Source: Fodinicola feengrottensis (lineage in GTDB: Bacteria; Actinomycetota; Actinomycetes; Mycobacteriales; HKI-0501). From it: a stretch of 64,000 bases of DNA. Made by a program: the position numbers and the translations under genes. The stretch covers positions 43,897 to 107,896 of the forward strand of contig NZ_WOTO01000030.1 in assembly GCF_010993775.1 (NCBI RefSeq), in the 5' to 3' direction. Positions 17,564 through 28,445 of this stretch are shown here, in pieces. The notes beneath the pieces were generated by a model that was not told the origin of the DNA, searched no databases, and worked only from the letters and a program-made list of their open reading frames with translations. Positions within the stretch are counted from its first letter, which is position 1; the number at the start of each line of letters is the position of its first letter.

Positions 17564-18153
17564 TCAGTCCTGTGTGGTCTTACGGGCGCGGAAGGCTGCT
17601 GCCTTGACTCGGCCGCGGCATGCGTCGGAGAGCAGAAGTGACGTACGGCGTTACGGGAATTGTCGACGTAGACGCGGTCGCAGTGCGGTGCTGTGCAGAC
17701 TCCGAGGCGGCCAGCGAGATCGCTGCCGATGGCCAGGGCGAGGGCGGCGGCGCATCCCGCGGTCCATCCCACCGAGAAGCTGTCGTCGGTGCCGTGGAAG
17801 TGAAGTTGCCAGGGCTCGTTGTCGACGCGGTCGAGTTGAGGGCGAGCGCCGGTGGTGCGCATCAGGACGTTCACGAGTTCAGCGGCCCGGTCGGTGTGGC
17901 CACTGTCCACGGCGTCGAAGACCGCTCGCATCTGGCGGCTCGCGTGCGCGAGATAGACAGCGTGCCTCGGCTCGACCGCGGCGCGGTCACGGGCGGGCGG
18001 CAGCGTGTCGCGAACGGCTTGGGGGAGTTGGTCACCCTGTGGGGCGGTGTACGCACGGCCTTGCCGGGCTCCGTCGGTCAGCGCGTTTACGAGCGAGACG
18101 GCCACCTCGAGGAGCGCCGCTACGTGACCATCGAACATCACTTGACTGGTCAC
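17564..18153 (-). CDS. CGNR zinc-finger regulator, frameshifted at the C-terminus
   Basis: Putative stress-response regulator of about 195 residues. The N-terminal helical domain (VAVSLVNALTDG, RDRAAVEPRHAVYLAHASRQ) precedes a zinc-finger end: LGVCTAPHCDRVYVDNSRN, then a break near 17620 and, in the other frame, FCS-DACRGRVKAAAFRARK to a stop at 17564. The two Cys pairs are the zinc ligands. Divergent from an MFS pump by 68 bases, so it probably controls that pump; CGTCACC ... GGTGACG (18177-18208) in the gap could be a binding site. Confidence 0.85.
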
Positions 18154-18221
18154 TCCTTCGCCCTTTAGTGTCTATGCGTCACCGACGATAGCAGGTTCGC
18201 TGGTGACGACCGGGAGGGTTC

Positions 18222-19452
18222 GTGCAAGAGTTGCCACGTGCGGTGCGGCTGCTGATCGTGGCGCGAGCAGTGAACCGGCTGGGCGCGTTTTCCCTGTCGT
18301 TTCTTACCGTGCTCATCACCACGAGGTTCGGGGCCAGCGCAACTGTCGCCGGATGCGTCAGTGCCGCCTTCGGTCTCGCCACGATCCCTTCTCGGCTGGT
18401 CGGCGGGCGGCTGGCCGACCGAATCGGCCGACGCCGGACGATCGTGGTTGGTCTGGGCGGGGTGCGCGGTGGCACAACTGGGCCTCGCCGCCGCGAATGG
18501 CCTGGTGATGGTCATCTGCTGTGCGGTGCTGTTGGGCCTGGTCTTCGAGATCTATCAACCGCCAAGTCAGGCGATGATCGCCGACGTCGTGGCACCGAAT
18601 GAGCAGGTCCGTGCGTACGGCCTGCTGAACGTGGCGCTGGCCGCAGCGGGTATGGGTGCGGGCCTGCTGGCGGCATTCGTGGGCCGCTGGGACCTACGGT
18701 GGCTGTTCGTCATCGACGCCCTCACGTGCCTGCTCTGCGCCCTCACCGTGCGCCTCGTACTACCCGCGGACCGTCGCGCGGCAGCAGTGAAGACAACCGA
18801 TCCGGAGCCTGTGATTGCTCCGTGGCGCGATCGCGTCTTGCTCCGCATGCTCGCCGCCGGAACGTTGTTCGCGATCATCTACCTCCAGATCATGATCACG
18901 CTCCCGCTCGCCTTGGACCGGGCCGGAATGAGTCCTTCAGACGCGGGCTTGTTGTTCACCACCTCCGCACTGACTATCGCCGCGGGACAACCGCTGATGC
19001 GTTGGCGCCTGCTCTCCACAATGTCCGCGCCCGCCGCCTTCGTTGTCGGCTATGGATTGTTGGCACTGGGACTTGCCGGATACGGGTTCGCTCGCGGCCT
19101 GCCCGCATACCTGGCGGCAACCGTGGTGTGGAGCGTGGGCGATCTGCTCCTCGTTGGCCGCGCCTACGCACTCGTAGCTGGTCTGGCCCCGCCCGGCGGC
19201 AAAGGGCGATACTTGGCGGTCTACGGCACCAGTTGGGGCATCGCGGGTATCGCCGCCCCGATTTTGGGAACGCAACTGCTTCAGCATGCCGGGCCGGTCG
19301 GCTTGTGGACCGCGATGGCGCTTGCCTGCCTGCTGCTCGCGGCCCTGCAACCCGCCATGGTCCGGGCCGCGACTCGCCCTGGAAAGGCTGAATTTCAGCC
19401 GAAGGGGACGGACAGTAAGGCGGCCGGAACGAGTGTGCCGGAGCGGCAATAG
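18222..19452 (+). CDS. MFS drug-type efflux transporter, frameshifted
   Basis: Twelve-helix major facilitator of about 410 residues. GTG 18222 has GGGAGGG upstream. The first frame holds helices 1-2 and motif A between helices 2 and 3 (GGRLADRIGRRRTIVVG). After a break near 18460 the rest continues: CAVAQLGLAAANGLVMVICC, MIADVVAPNEQVRAYGLLNV, LLRMLAAGTLFAIIYLQIM, YGTSWGIAGIAAPILGTQL. The family exports drugs and metabolites. The divergent CGNR regulator is the likely control. The last 30 residues are polar. Confidence 0.87.
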
Positions 19453-19827
19453 CCCAGGGTGTGGCCGCTCACCAATACTGCCACCATCGCGCCATCCGCC
19501 TGGTCTGGCGTTTGAAGGCATGTCAGCCGCGCCCCTGGTACCTATTCACTATGGCCGTGCTTTCGGCGTCCAAACACGCGGCGAGGGCATTTCGCATGGA
19601 ACTCACCCTCCCGATCGGATGATGCCGCGGCGGGGACGCATTGAACGGTACCGTCGTCTGGCGGAGAGCTGCGACAGCGTAACTATTCTCGATCTGCCTC
19701 GCTAACGGGCCGCGGGGATGTCTTCCTGAGTGCGGAAAGATTGGCGAGACCATTTCCGTGGTGACGCGAGGTCGCCAAGGAATCACCTTCCTGGTTAGGG
19801 GCGGTTTCCGGGTCGCGACGGCGGGTC
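19453..19827. other. Intergenic stretch of 375 bases without a supported gene
   Basis: No convincing frame. Both flanking genes end here (convergent MFS and DUF1345), so no promoter is required; a terminator is expected but no strong stem-loop with a T-run was seen. Confidence 0.4.
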
Positions 19828-20478
19828 TCAGTTGTTGGCTAGTCCTACGACGAGATTGATGGTGGCTGCGATGACCACGGCACCCAGGACATACGAGATT
19901 AACGCGTGGCGGAGGGCGGTCCGGCGGATGTTCTTGGTCGTCAGATCGGTGTCCGAGACTTGGAAGGTCATCCCGATGGTGAACGCCAGGTAGGCGAAAT
20001 CGCTGTAACGAGCGTCGTCGTCCTCATTGAAGTCAACGCCGTGTGCGTGGTCGGAGTAGTGGATTCGGGCGTAGCGGGTGGTGAAAACGGTGTGCACACT
20101 CAACCAGGACAGCGCGACGCTGCAGACACTCAGGCCGGCTTGGATGTCTTTCTGGCTGCCGGTCGAGGTGGCCAGCAGCAGCAGGCCGACCGCGGCCAGG
20201 CTGGCCAGTGCCGCGCCGACCACCAGAAGATCGGTGAGCGTACGCCCGGGATCCTCGGCAATCGCGTGTTTGCGGGTGCTCGGGCCGTCCATCGGCCAGA
20301 TGGTGATCCAGACCCAACCCACGAAAACGGCGGCGGCGCACATCCAACCCACCAGGATTGCGTACCGCCAGCCAAAAGCGGTGGTGCACAGCGCGCCTGC
20401 CACGATCCCGGCGGCGGCGGCCACCATGACCCGGACCCTGGCGGTGACCGTACTTGTTCTGGCTACCTCGGTCGTCAC
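19828..20478 (-). CDS. DUF1345 membrane protein
   Basis: A 216-residue integral membrane protein with five to six helices: VMVAAAAGIVAGALCTTAF, YAILVGWMCAAAVFVGWVWI, LLVVGAALASLAAVGLLLLA, ALSWLSVHTVFTTRYARIHY, then the family signature FNEDDDARYSDFAYLAFTIG followed by MTFQVSDTDL, and a last helix. The signature fixes the family; its biochemical role is not known. Intact frame; start ATG 20478. Confidence 0.88.
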   Translation of the reverse strand: MTTEVARTSTVTARVRVMVAAAAGIVAGALCTTAFGWRYAILVGWMCAAAVFVGWVWITIWPMDGPSTRKHAIAEDPGRTLTDLLVVGAALASLAAVGLLLLATSTGSQKDIQAGLSVCSVALSWLSVHTVFTTRYARIHYSDHAHGVDFNEDDDARYSDFAYLAFTIGMTFQVSDTDLTTKNIRRTALRHALISYVLGAVVIAATINLVVGLANN

Positions 20479-20731
20479 TGCGCCTCCGATGCCCGGCCTC
20501 GCCGGTGGTGCCCGCCGCGGTCCCTGAGCGTGAATCCACCATGCCAGCCGGCGCCACCGCCCGCAGAACGGCGGCCCCTCGCCGCAGTGGTCTCAGACCC
20601 GGATCGTCGGCCGGTATCCACTTGGGATCACTGTCCTGAGACAGATGCCGGTTGAGGACCCGCTGCCGGAGAGTAGACCTGGCGATCGGGCGACTGGTCC
20701 GGTCGAGTATTCGGAAGGAAGTGTCAGCCAG

Positions 20732-21112
20732 ATGAGAACACCTAGATGGGCACTGGTGGCGGTCGCCGTGGTGGCGGTCGGCATCCTCGGCGGTGGCGCA
20801 ATCGCGACCACTGCCTACGCGACGGCCCCGAACTCCAGTCACGTGGAGAAGGGCAGCAAGCCAAAGCCGCCTGGCGCGCCGCTGAACGCCAACGGCGTCG
20901 TGACCGCTCTCAAGACTGTGAAGGGCGGGCAGGCGGTCGTGCTGCGGACCGCGACCGCGACCGGGAGCGCCACCGCGCTGCTGACGCCCAAGACCTCCAT
21001 CGTGACGACAGCTGGAAAACCGGCGACCCTCGCGGTCGGCGAGAACGTGGTCGTCAAGGGCTGGCAGGCCAAGCCTGGATCACTGCAGGCCGTGGTGGTC
21101 GTGGTTCGCTAG
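20732..21112 (+). CDS. Exported or anchored protein with DUF5666-like domain
   Basis: About 126 residues: MRTPRWALVAVAVVAVGILG forms a signal or anchor helix, then KGSKPKPPG, then a small beta domain (NGVVTALKTVKGGQAVVLRT, TPKTSIVTTAGKPATLAVGE, NVVVKGWQ) like DUF5666. ATG 20732 has GGAAGGAAG upstream; an upstream in-frame start at 20645 would bury the signal peptide. It lies 51 bases ahead of the sensor kinase gene and may be part of the same operon as an envelope-stress output or ligand. Intact frame. Confidence 0.72.
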   Translation: MRTPRWALVAVAVVAVGILGGGAIATTAYATAPNSSHVEKGSKPKPPGAPLNANGVVTALKTVKGGQAVVLRTATATGSATALLTPKTSIVTTAGKPATLAVGENVVVKGWQAKPGSLQAVVVVVR

Positions 21113-21163
21113 TGTCCCGCGGCGCACACTCGGGACACTGATCACCTGCGCTGGAGGTTGGCC

Positions 21164-22449
21164 ATGGACGCGGTGCGTACGGTGCGGCGGCCGCTCGTCG
21201 TCGACGCTGCCCTTGCGGTGGTCCTCGCCGGCGGCTCGCTGGCCCTGGCGAATGTGAGTTTCCTGGGTGACAAAGCGCTGGTGCTGTTTGGTGCCGATCG
21301 GGTGCCGGCCGTGCTGGGGGGTGGTGGATCGCCACCGCCGTCGCGCTCGCCGCGTTGCCGTGCCGCCGGAGTTATCCGGTGCTCGTCTTCTGGTCCACCG
21401 TGGCGATGGCGATTTACCACATGTCGTGGGGATGGGGGTGCTGCCTGCCGACGCCGCCGTGTTGATCGCGCTGTTCGCGGTGGTCGACCAGCACCGGATT
21501 ACGGTCTCGCTGGCGGCCACCGCGGTCGCCCTGCTGGCCCTGTTCGGTTGGTCGTCCTATGTGGACGCCGTCAGTCCGGCGGCCAAGGCGTTTCAGTTCC
21601 CAGCAGGTGTCCTTCGCCAAACCTGTCTACAAGAACCTGCAGCTGGATCCGCACGGTACGCATGTACCCACCAGCTGGGGTGGGTTCGACGTGTTGGTGC
21701 TGATCCTCTGCCTCGGCTGGCTGGCGGGGCAGGCGCCCAGGCATCGCCGTGCGTATTTGGAGGAGGCGCTGCGGCACGCCGCGGACGGCGAACGGGACCA
21801 GGTGCGGCTGGCCGCGCTGGCGGTCGCCGCTGAACGCGCCCGGATCTCCCGGGAACTGCACGATGTCGTCGCACACAGTCTGTCGGTCATGGTCGTCCAG
21901 GCGCAGGGGGGGGGGCCGCGGCGCTGGACAGCGAAAGCCCGGACACGCGGCTGGCGCTGGATGCGATCGTGGACACCGGGCGGCAGTCGCTGGCCGAGAT
22001 GCGCCGGCTCCTTGATGTCCTGCAGGACTCGCCGGATCGCTCGGTCGACTGGCGGCCGCAGCCTGGCACCCGCCAGCTTCCCTCGCTCATCGACCGGATC
22101 CGGGACACCGGCATGCCGGTCGACTTCAGCGTCGACGGGGGTCGTACGCGCACTCCCGCCAACAATCGACGTATCCGCTTATCGCATCGCCCAGGAGGCA
22201 CTCACCAACGTGGTCAAACACGCCGGCCCCGATCCGTGCGCTGCGGTTCGCCTCAGATATGAGGACAGCCAGATTCTCCTCGAGGTCACCGATCACGGCA
22301 CCGGCCCGACCGAGCCGATCGAGCCAGGCCATGGCGTACGCGGGATGCGGGAACGCGCGGCGCTGCTCGGCGGGGATCTCGAGGTCGGACCCAAGCCCGA
22401 CGGTGGCTATCGAGTGTGGGTTCGGCTGCCCACCACGGTGGTCCCATGA
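21164..22449 (+). CDS. NarL-type two-component sensor histidine kinase, four frameshifts
   Basis: Membrane sensor kinase. The N-terminal part is hydrophobic across broken frames (VVDAALAVVLAGGSLALANV, ADAAVLIALFAVVDQHRITV, FDVLVLILCLGWLAG). The HisKA_3 box ERARISRELHDVVAHSLSVM carries the phospho-acceptor His. HATPase: AQEALTNVVKHAGP (N box) and GHGVRGMRERAALLGG. Breaks lie near 21325, 21600, in a run of nine G at 21906-21914, and near 22140. ATG 21164 has GGAGG six bases upstream. The stop overlaps the response regulator start. The stimulus is unknown. Confidence 0.87.
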
Positions 22450-23120
22450 CCACCCGCGTGGTGCTGGTCGACGACCAGGAGCTGGTACGTACCGGCTTCC
22501 GGTTGATTCTCGCCAACACCGAAGACCTCGAGGTGGTGGGTGAGGCCGCGGACGGGATCGAGGCGATCAGCACCGTCGCGAGAACCGCACCGGACATCGT
22601 GCTGATGGACATCCGGATGCCCGGTCTCGACGGAGTCGAGACCACCCGCCGCATCCTGGCCCGGCCCGAGCCGCCGAAGGTGATCATCCTGACCACTTTC
22701 GACCTCGACCGGTACGTGTACGCGGGCTTGCGGGCTGGCGCCAGCGGGTTCCTGCTCAAGGACACCATGGCCAGCGAACTCATCCACGCGGTCCGGGTGA
22801 TCGCCGCCGGCGAGGCGGTGATCGCCCCCACCACCACCCGCCGGCTGCTCGAGCGGTTCGTCGACGCGATGCCGGCCAGCGACCCCGCCAGCCGCCGCCG
22901 CGGTGGCAGCCCTCACCAACCGTGAACGAGAAGTCCTCGAACTGATCGCGTACGGATTATCCAACGCCGCCATCGGCGCGAAGCTGTTCCTCACCGAGGG
23001 AACGGTGAAGGCTCACGTCAGCCGCATCTTCACCAAGCTCGGACTACCCGGACCGCGTGCACGCTGTCATTTTCGCCTACGAGACCGGGGCTCATCCATC
23101 CAGGAATGCCCTCTCCCTAA
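22446..23120 (+). CDS. NarL/LuxR-type response regulator, three frameshifts
   Basis: Partner of the kinase, with overlapping ATGA start. The receiver domain has VVLVDDQELVRTGFRLIL, the phospho-Asp in IVLMDIRMPGLDG, a TT switch in ILTTF and LLKD. After a break near 22900 the LuxR DNA-binding domain reads LTNREREVLELIAYGLSN and KLFLTEGTVKAHVSRIFTKL. Further shifts near 23050 and 23085 restore the normal end AVIFAYETGLIHPG and a stop at 23120; without them the frame runs on without homology. Confidence 0.88.
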
Positions 23121-23260
23121 CGGAAAGAGCCAGCTGGGCATCAGGGTCCACAGTGGACACCACCGGATCGGGAAGTCGGCAGGTCACGGTGACGATCGCG
23201 GAGTGCGGTGTGGCTCAGTGGTGGTTACCGAATACTTGGAGGCCTCGAACCCGCGGTGGG

Positions 23261-26103
23261 CTAGTTTTTGCCCGGGCTGTTCGGAGTATTCGCCAGCAGT
23301 GCGTGGCGGTGCGCCAGGGCGGCCGCCTCGGTACGCGTACCGACGCCGAGTTTGGTCAGGATGCGCTGCACGTGGCTCGCCACCGTGTTGGTGGAGATGA
23401 ACAGCTCGACGGCGATGCTCGCGTTGGAATGGCCTTTCGCGAGTACGCGCAGGACCTGCAGCTCGCGGCGGGTCAGCCCGAAGTCCGCGCCGGCCGGCTC
23501 CCGCTGTTCGTCCAGCCGTGCGCGTACGGCGAGATCATCGATCCGTGACAGCAGCGGCGCGGCCCGCAGATCGGCGGCGATCATGCGCCTCGCGCAGCCG
23601 CAGCCGGGCACTGGATCGACTGCTGACCGCCAGAGCGACCGCGGCTCCGGCGGTCAGTGCCGACGCCAGCTCGTACCGATGGCCGAGGTCACGCCAGGCC
23701 GCAGCCGCCGCATCCCACTCTTTGAGTGACCCTTTTCCCGCCAATGCTTGGAAAGTCACCAGCTGCGCGGCTGGGAGCGCGGGTAGCACTGAGATCCCGA
23801 AAGCCCCGGCAAGCAGTGACCGAAGAGCCTGAAGCCGTGCCGCGACCTCGGCGACCACCTGCCGGTTCCGCGGTTGGGTGGCCAGCCGTGCTCGCTGCGT
23901 GCGCGCCGCGGCCAGTACGACCCACAGGCGGTCGGGGGACAGCGGCCAGTCATCTGGTGGCGCGGCGAGGAAATTCCCGACGAGCTGGTCTGCCAGGTCC
24001 AGATCGCCTCGCTCCAGCGGACCGGAAATGGCGACATAGCCGACTGTTCTGGCGATCTCCGGGGAGCCGGGATGGCGGTTCGCGAAGTCCTCCAGCCGGC
24101 CGGCAAGGTCCGCGAAGCGGTCCTGGTCGCCGCGCCGGAGTGCGATCATCGCGGCTCAGACCTCAGTGCGGCGGCGTACAGAGGTGGCGGATCATCGGCG
24201 AGCGCCTCTTCCGCCACCTCGATGGCCTCGTCCCACCGACCAAGCTGTGCCAAGGCCCAGGTCCGGCATGCGGCCAGCATGCTTCCTCGTGAGCGACCCT
24301 GGCCGAACCGCTCCGCGGCCCGCTGACCGGCCCGCGCCAGCTCGGCCACCGCCTCGAAGTCGCCGGCCACACCCATCGAGGTCGTCTGCCATTGCATGCT
24401 GGTGAGGTACGTGTGGTGGTCACCCGCGGCTTCGGCCTCTTGGCGGCTTTGCACGTAAAGCTCGGACGCGCGCTGGACGTTGCCATCCGCGTTTTCGGCG
24501 TATCCAAGTGCCAGCAAGGCGGGTCCCCGACCGCTCCCCAGCCGCAGTGCCTCGGTCGCGGCGCGCCGGCAGGTGCCGAAATAGCGTCGATGGCCGCGAC
24601 GAACGCCAACGCGGCGAGCAACTCACCGCGTACGTCATCGGCCACACCCCGCGGCACCAATGCGACGGCGGCCTCCACGTCCGCCCGGCCACCCGAGTCG
24701 ATCCGGTTGCGTAGCCGCCCGCGCAGCTCCAGCAGCCGCGCCACCCGGACCGGTTCGGCCGTGGGGTCCAGGCCCGCGATGGCCGCGGTGCCGTGCGCCA
24801 TGCCGGCGGCCGAGTTGCCGGCCGAAAAACTCGCGGCGGTGGCGCGTTCGTGGACCGATACCTGGTCGGTCCTGGTCAGCTGCTCGGCGCCGGGAACTCG
24901 CGGCCACAGGTCGAGCGCGCGTTCGAGCAGGTTGAGCTCTTCGTCGTACGCGTACTGCTGGCGCGCCAGGTCCGCTGCCAGCAAAGCGGCGGGCAGCGCC
25001 AGCGCCGGCTCGCCGGCCGCGGTCCAGTGCTCGGCCAGCGCCGCCGGATCGGCGACAGTCCGCGCGTACCGCCGGTGCAGCCGCCGCCGGTCGTCGTGCG
25101 GCAGCAGCGCCTTATAGACCGCCTCGCGGATCAGGTCGTGCCGAATGGCGTAGCCGTCGTCCCGTACGACGAGCTGCTCGTGGTCGACCAGCGTTCGCAA
25201 CGCGCTGTGCAGATCGACTTCCGGCAGCTCGCCGACGGTCAGCAGTTGCTCTTCGGACACGGTCGTGCCGGCGACCGCGATGACCGGCAGCAGGGATTGT
25301 GCCTGCGCAGGCAGGGCGGCGACGCGGTCGAGCAGCAGTGTTCTCAGGTTGCCTTCGAAGTCCTCGGTGGCATGGAGCGCCTCGACGAACAGCGGATTGC
25401 CGCCGCTGCGCCGATGGATGAGGCTGCTGCGTACGGGATCCGGCGTACGCCCGCCGATCGCCGCCAGCAACTCGGCGACGTGCGGCCGGCCCAGTGGTGG
25501 CAGATCCACTCGTACGACGTCGCCGCGCCGACCGAGCTCGGCCAGCACCTGGCGGCCGGGGTGGCCGGAGGCCAGTTCGCCGGGCACGGTGGCCAGCAGC
25601 AGGACCGGCCGGTCGGTCAGGTTGCGGGCCAGATAGACGAAGACCTCTCGGCTGGACGCGTCCGCCCAGTGCAGGTCCTCGACCACCAACACCACTGGGC
25701 GGCGGGCGGCAGCCCTGCTGACCAGCGTCAACAGCTCCTCGAGCAGGCGCGTACGGCCGGCTGGCGCGGGCGTCAGGCCGGGCAGCCAGGCGGCCAGCGC
25801 GGACCCGTCGAGCGGCAGCAACGCGTCGACGCCGGCCCGGCCGAGCTGACGTACCAGGTCGCGCAGGATTGCCACGAACGGGACGTAGGGCGCGGCGTTC
25901 GCGCCGACCTCCAGGCAACCGCCGGCCAGCAGGAGCGGCTCGCCGGGCAGGTCGGCGGTCGCGGTGGTCACCAGCCGTGACTTGCCGATGCCGGCTTCGC
26001 CGGACACCAGCACGGTGACCGCCCCCCCCCGCCGCGCCCGCTGGTACGCGGCGTCGATGCTGGCTCGCTCGCTGCCGCGACCGATCAGCACAGAGCTGAT
26101 CAT
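23261..26103 (-). CDS. LAL-type ATP-binding LuxR-family regulator, three frameshifts
   Basis: Large STAND-type activator of about 945 residues. N-terminal ATPase: Walker A GEAGIGKSRL, Walker B VVLVVEDLHWADASS, and SGGNPLFVEAL. The long middle is helical TPR-like (EDFANRHPGSPEIARTVGYV, WDEAIEVAEEALADDPPP). C-terminal LuxR helix-turn-helix: LTRRELQVLRVLAKGHSNAS and STNTVASHVQRILTKLG. Breaks lie near 24555, 24160 and 23600. ATG 26103 (MISSVLIGRG) is the family start. It faces the two-component system tail to tail. Such regulators often switch on antibiotic clusters; targets here are unknown. Confidence 0.88.
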
Positions 26104-26202
26104 TGCTCGACTTCCTCGGTTTTCATCAGATCTGGTGACGACGCTGGCCGGTCGGCGATGCAGACTTGCCCCAGCGTATTCATTGCCGAAGGGATCAACG
26201 TG

Positions 26203-26498
26203 ATGGAGCGCCCGAAAGTCCTCGACGAGCTCCCTAAGCCGATTTCCCAGGAGGTGATCAACTCGCACATTACGCCGCGATTCGCGTTTATCGGTACAGA
26301 CGGATTTCCGCGGGCGTACCGATGGCATTCCGCAGGAATAGGTCGGACGTTGTCGTGAAGGGGTCGTACAAGCGGCGCGACGACCAGATGTACGTGATCA
26401 AAGCCCCTTGGAATCACCTGAGCGCTCACAAAAGGGGCGCCGGCCCGCACTGGATCGTCCCAGCGCGGGAACAATCAGTTGGAGGACTGGATGCGTAA
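26203..26498 (+). pseudogene. Fragment of a PPOX/F420-type flavin-binding protein
   Basis: MERPKVLDELPKPISQEVIN followed by RFAFIGTDGFPR resembles the N-terminus of small pyridoxamine-phosphate-oxidase-like proteins. After a shift near 26320 the second frame gives VPMAF, VVVKGSYKRRDDQMYVIK and then loses similarity, running into the next gene's start at 26491. The core is about 70 residues, half the family length, so it looks truncated as well as shifted. ATG 26203 has GAAGGGA upstream. Confidence 0.4.
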
Positions 26499-27051
26499 GT
26501 TGATTCTGGGATTTTATGTTTCGCTTGATGGTAAAAGTGCTGACGGGGACAATGGGATCCGGGACGTCATGATGGGAATTGACGACCTCGAGCAGGAGGA
26601 GTATTTCGTTGCCCGACTGTGGGAGGCTGGGGCCTTCTTGATGGGCCGGAACACGTACGAGGCTATGGCTGGTTACTGGCCCGCCTCTGTTCACCCGTCC
26701 GCCAAGGCGATGAACGAGATCCCCAAGGTGGTGTTCTCCCGGACCCTCAAAACCGCTGATGACTGGCCCGAGACCCGGATCGCGGGCGGTGACACGGCCG
26801 AGGAGATCGCCAAGCTCAAGGCCGAGCCCGGCAAGGATCTCGTCGCCGCCGGCGGCACCCAGTTCCAGCACTCGCTGATCAAGCTCGGCGTGGTCGACGA
26901 ATACCGACTGTGGGTGCTCCCCGCCGTCACCGGCAAAGGCGCGCCCCTGTTCCCCGAGTTGGCCGCGGCCGTACGGCTGCGCCTGGTGAAATGCACGACC
27001 TTCTCGTCGTCCGGAATCCTCGAACTCTGTTACGTACCAGCGGACAAGTAA
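26491..27051 (+). CDS. Dihydrofolate reductase-like (RibD C-terminal domain) protein
   Basis: A 186-residue NADPH-binding reductase-fold protein: MRKLILGFYVSLDGKSADGD, AGAFLMGRNTYEAMAGYW, PKVVFSRTL, DLVAAGGTQFQHSLIKLGVV, DEYRLWVLPAVTGKGAPLF. It matches the RibD_C/DHFR-like group of unknown substrate, common in actinobacteria. ATG 26491 follows GGAGGAC, which decides the start over ATG 26479. Followed by a monooxygenase gene and, beyond it, a second protein of the same fold on the opposite strand. Intact frame. Confidence 0.88.
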   Translation: MRKLILGFYVSLDGKSADGDNGIRDVMMGIDDLEQEEYFVARLWEAGAFLMGRNTYEAMAGYWPASVHPSAKAMNEIPKVVFSRTLKTADDWPETRIAGGDTAEEIAKLKAEPGKDLVAAGGTQFQHSLIKLGVVDEYRLWVLPAVTGKGAPLFPELAAAVRLRLVKCTTFSSSGILELCYVPADK

Positions 27052-27126
27052 AGTCCGCAAGCAGGGCGATCTGACGCCAACCTCTGGCCAGGGTGTCGAG
27101 GGTGCACGAGAAAAGGAGGCGCGGCA

Positions 27127-28341
27127 GTGAGCGGTACCAAGGTGTTGGTGGCGGGAGCGAGTATCGCGGGGCCAGCGCTGGCCCATTGGCTGCGTCGGCG
27201 CGGAGCCGAGGTGACCGTGGTCGAGCGGGCCCCTGGACTGCGTCCGGGTGGGCAGGCGGTGGACGCGCGCGGGGTGGCCAAGGAGGTCATTCGGCGGATG
27301 GGGCTGGACGCGGCGGTACGCGCGGCGCGCACCGACACCGCTGGCGCGTACACAGTGGACGTGGACGGGAACGTGCTGGAGACCTTCCGCGCGGAGGACG
27401 ACGGCGGCGACGGATATATCTCGGAGGTCGAGATCTTGCGCGGGGACCTGTCCCGGGTGATCTACGACGACACTCGGGATGGTGTCGAGTACGTCTTCGA
27501 CGACCGGATCGCCGAGCTTAGCCAGGACGCCGACGGGGTCGACGTGGTCTTCGCGGGCGGTGACCGGCGGCGCTTTGATCTGGTGGTCGGCGCGGATGGG
27601 CTGCACTCGTCGCTGCGAGCGATGGTTTTCGGGCCGCGTGAGCGGTTTATCCGCCATCTCGGGCTGGTGTTGGCTTTCTACAGTGTGCCCAACGAGTTCG
27701 AGCTGGGTCGCTGGCTGCTCGACTACCAGGAGTCCGGGCGCTCCGCCGGCCTGCGGCCGCTTCCGGACGCCAGCCGTGCGATGGCGATGCTTTCTTTCCC
27801 CGCGGCCGATTTCGATGTTGACTACCGTGACGTTGAGGCGCAGAAGGGCCTGTTGCGCGAGCAGATGGCCGATTTTGGCTGGTTGACTCCGCGCATCCTC
27901 GCGCATCTGGACGACACTCCGGACTTCTATCTTGACCAGGTCGCGCAGGTGGTGATGGACCGCTGGTCGAGCGGACGGGTGGGGTTGCTCGGAGACGCGG
28001 CGTTCAGCTCGTCGCCGATGTCGGGGGGAGGCACCGGACTGGCCCTGGTCGGCGCGTACCTGCTGGCCGGAGAGCTGGCCTGCGCCGAGTGGGACCCGGC
28101 GGCCGGGTTCGCCGGCTATGAGCGGCGGATGCGCTCGTTCGTCGAGGCCAACCAGGAGATCGGTCGGTTGCACGTGCGCAGCCTCCTCCCCGGTCCGGCC
28201 ACTGAGCCGGGTACGGAGCCCGAGTGGGACATGGAGCTGATCGAGCGTGCGATCAACGGCGTCGAACTGCCCGACTACGCAGGGGTGCCGGACTCCGAGG
28301 CCCCGACCGGAACGCCGATCACCTCGTCGGCCAAGCCGTAG
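27127..28341 (+). CDS. FAD-dependent aromatic/TetX-type monooxygenase
   Basis: A 404-residue group A flavin monooxygenase. Rossmann FAD motif VLVAGASIAGPALAHWLRRR, the DG motif VVGADGLHSSLR, and the GD motif RVGLLGDAAFSSSPMSGGGT are all present. The family hydroxylates aromatic or polyketide-like substrates using NAD(P)H. GTG 27127 has an excellent AAAAGGAGG upstream. Intact frame. The flanking small reductase-fold genes may share regulation; the substrate is unknown. Confidence 0.92.
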   Translation: MSGTKVLVAGASIAGPALAHWLRRRGAEVTVVERAPGLRPGGQAVDARGVAKEVIRRMGLDAAVRAARTDTAGAYTVDVDGNVLETFRAEDDGGDGYISEVEILRGDLSRVIYDDTRDGVEYVFDDRIAELSQDADGVDVVFAGGDRRRFDLVVGADGLHSSLRAMVFGPRERFIRHLGLVLAFYSVPNEFELGRWLLDYQESGRSAGLRPLPDASRAMAMLSFPAADFDVDYRDVEAQKGLLREQMADFGWLTPRILAHLDDTPDFYLDQVAQVVMDRWSSGRVGLLGDAAFSSSPMSGGGTGLALVGAYLLAGELACAEWDPAAGFAGYERRMRSFVEANQEIGRLHVRSLLPGPATEPGTEPEWDMELIERAINGVELPDYAGVPDSEAPTGTPITSSAKP

Positions 28342-28445
28342 GCCATCGCCTCGTACGCGGTGAACCAGTTGGGTGCTCGGTGATTTCGTACCCGAGCACC
28401 GCACCAACGGTCACGTTTCCGGAAGATGAAGGTGGCTATGTGAAC

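Noticed and set aside
19286..19705. Plus-strand frame running past the MFS stop
   Set aside because: It starts inside the MFS gene in another frame and the part beyond 19453 has no recognisable content.
26020..26032. Run of nine C inside the LAL regulator as a possible frameshift
   Set aside because: The frame across it (RARRGGAVTVLVSGEAG) is intact and leads straight into Walker A.
26398..28407. Open minus-strand frame of 669 codons opposite the FAD monooxygenase
   Set aside because: It is antisense to an intact, motif-complete plus-strand gene with a strong ribosome binding site, and shows no domain.
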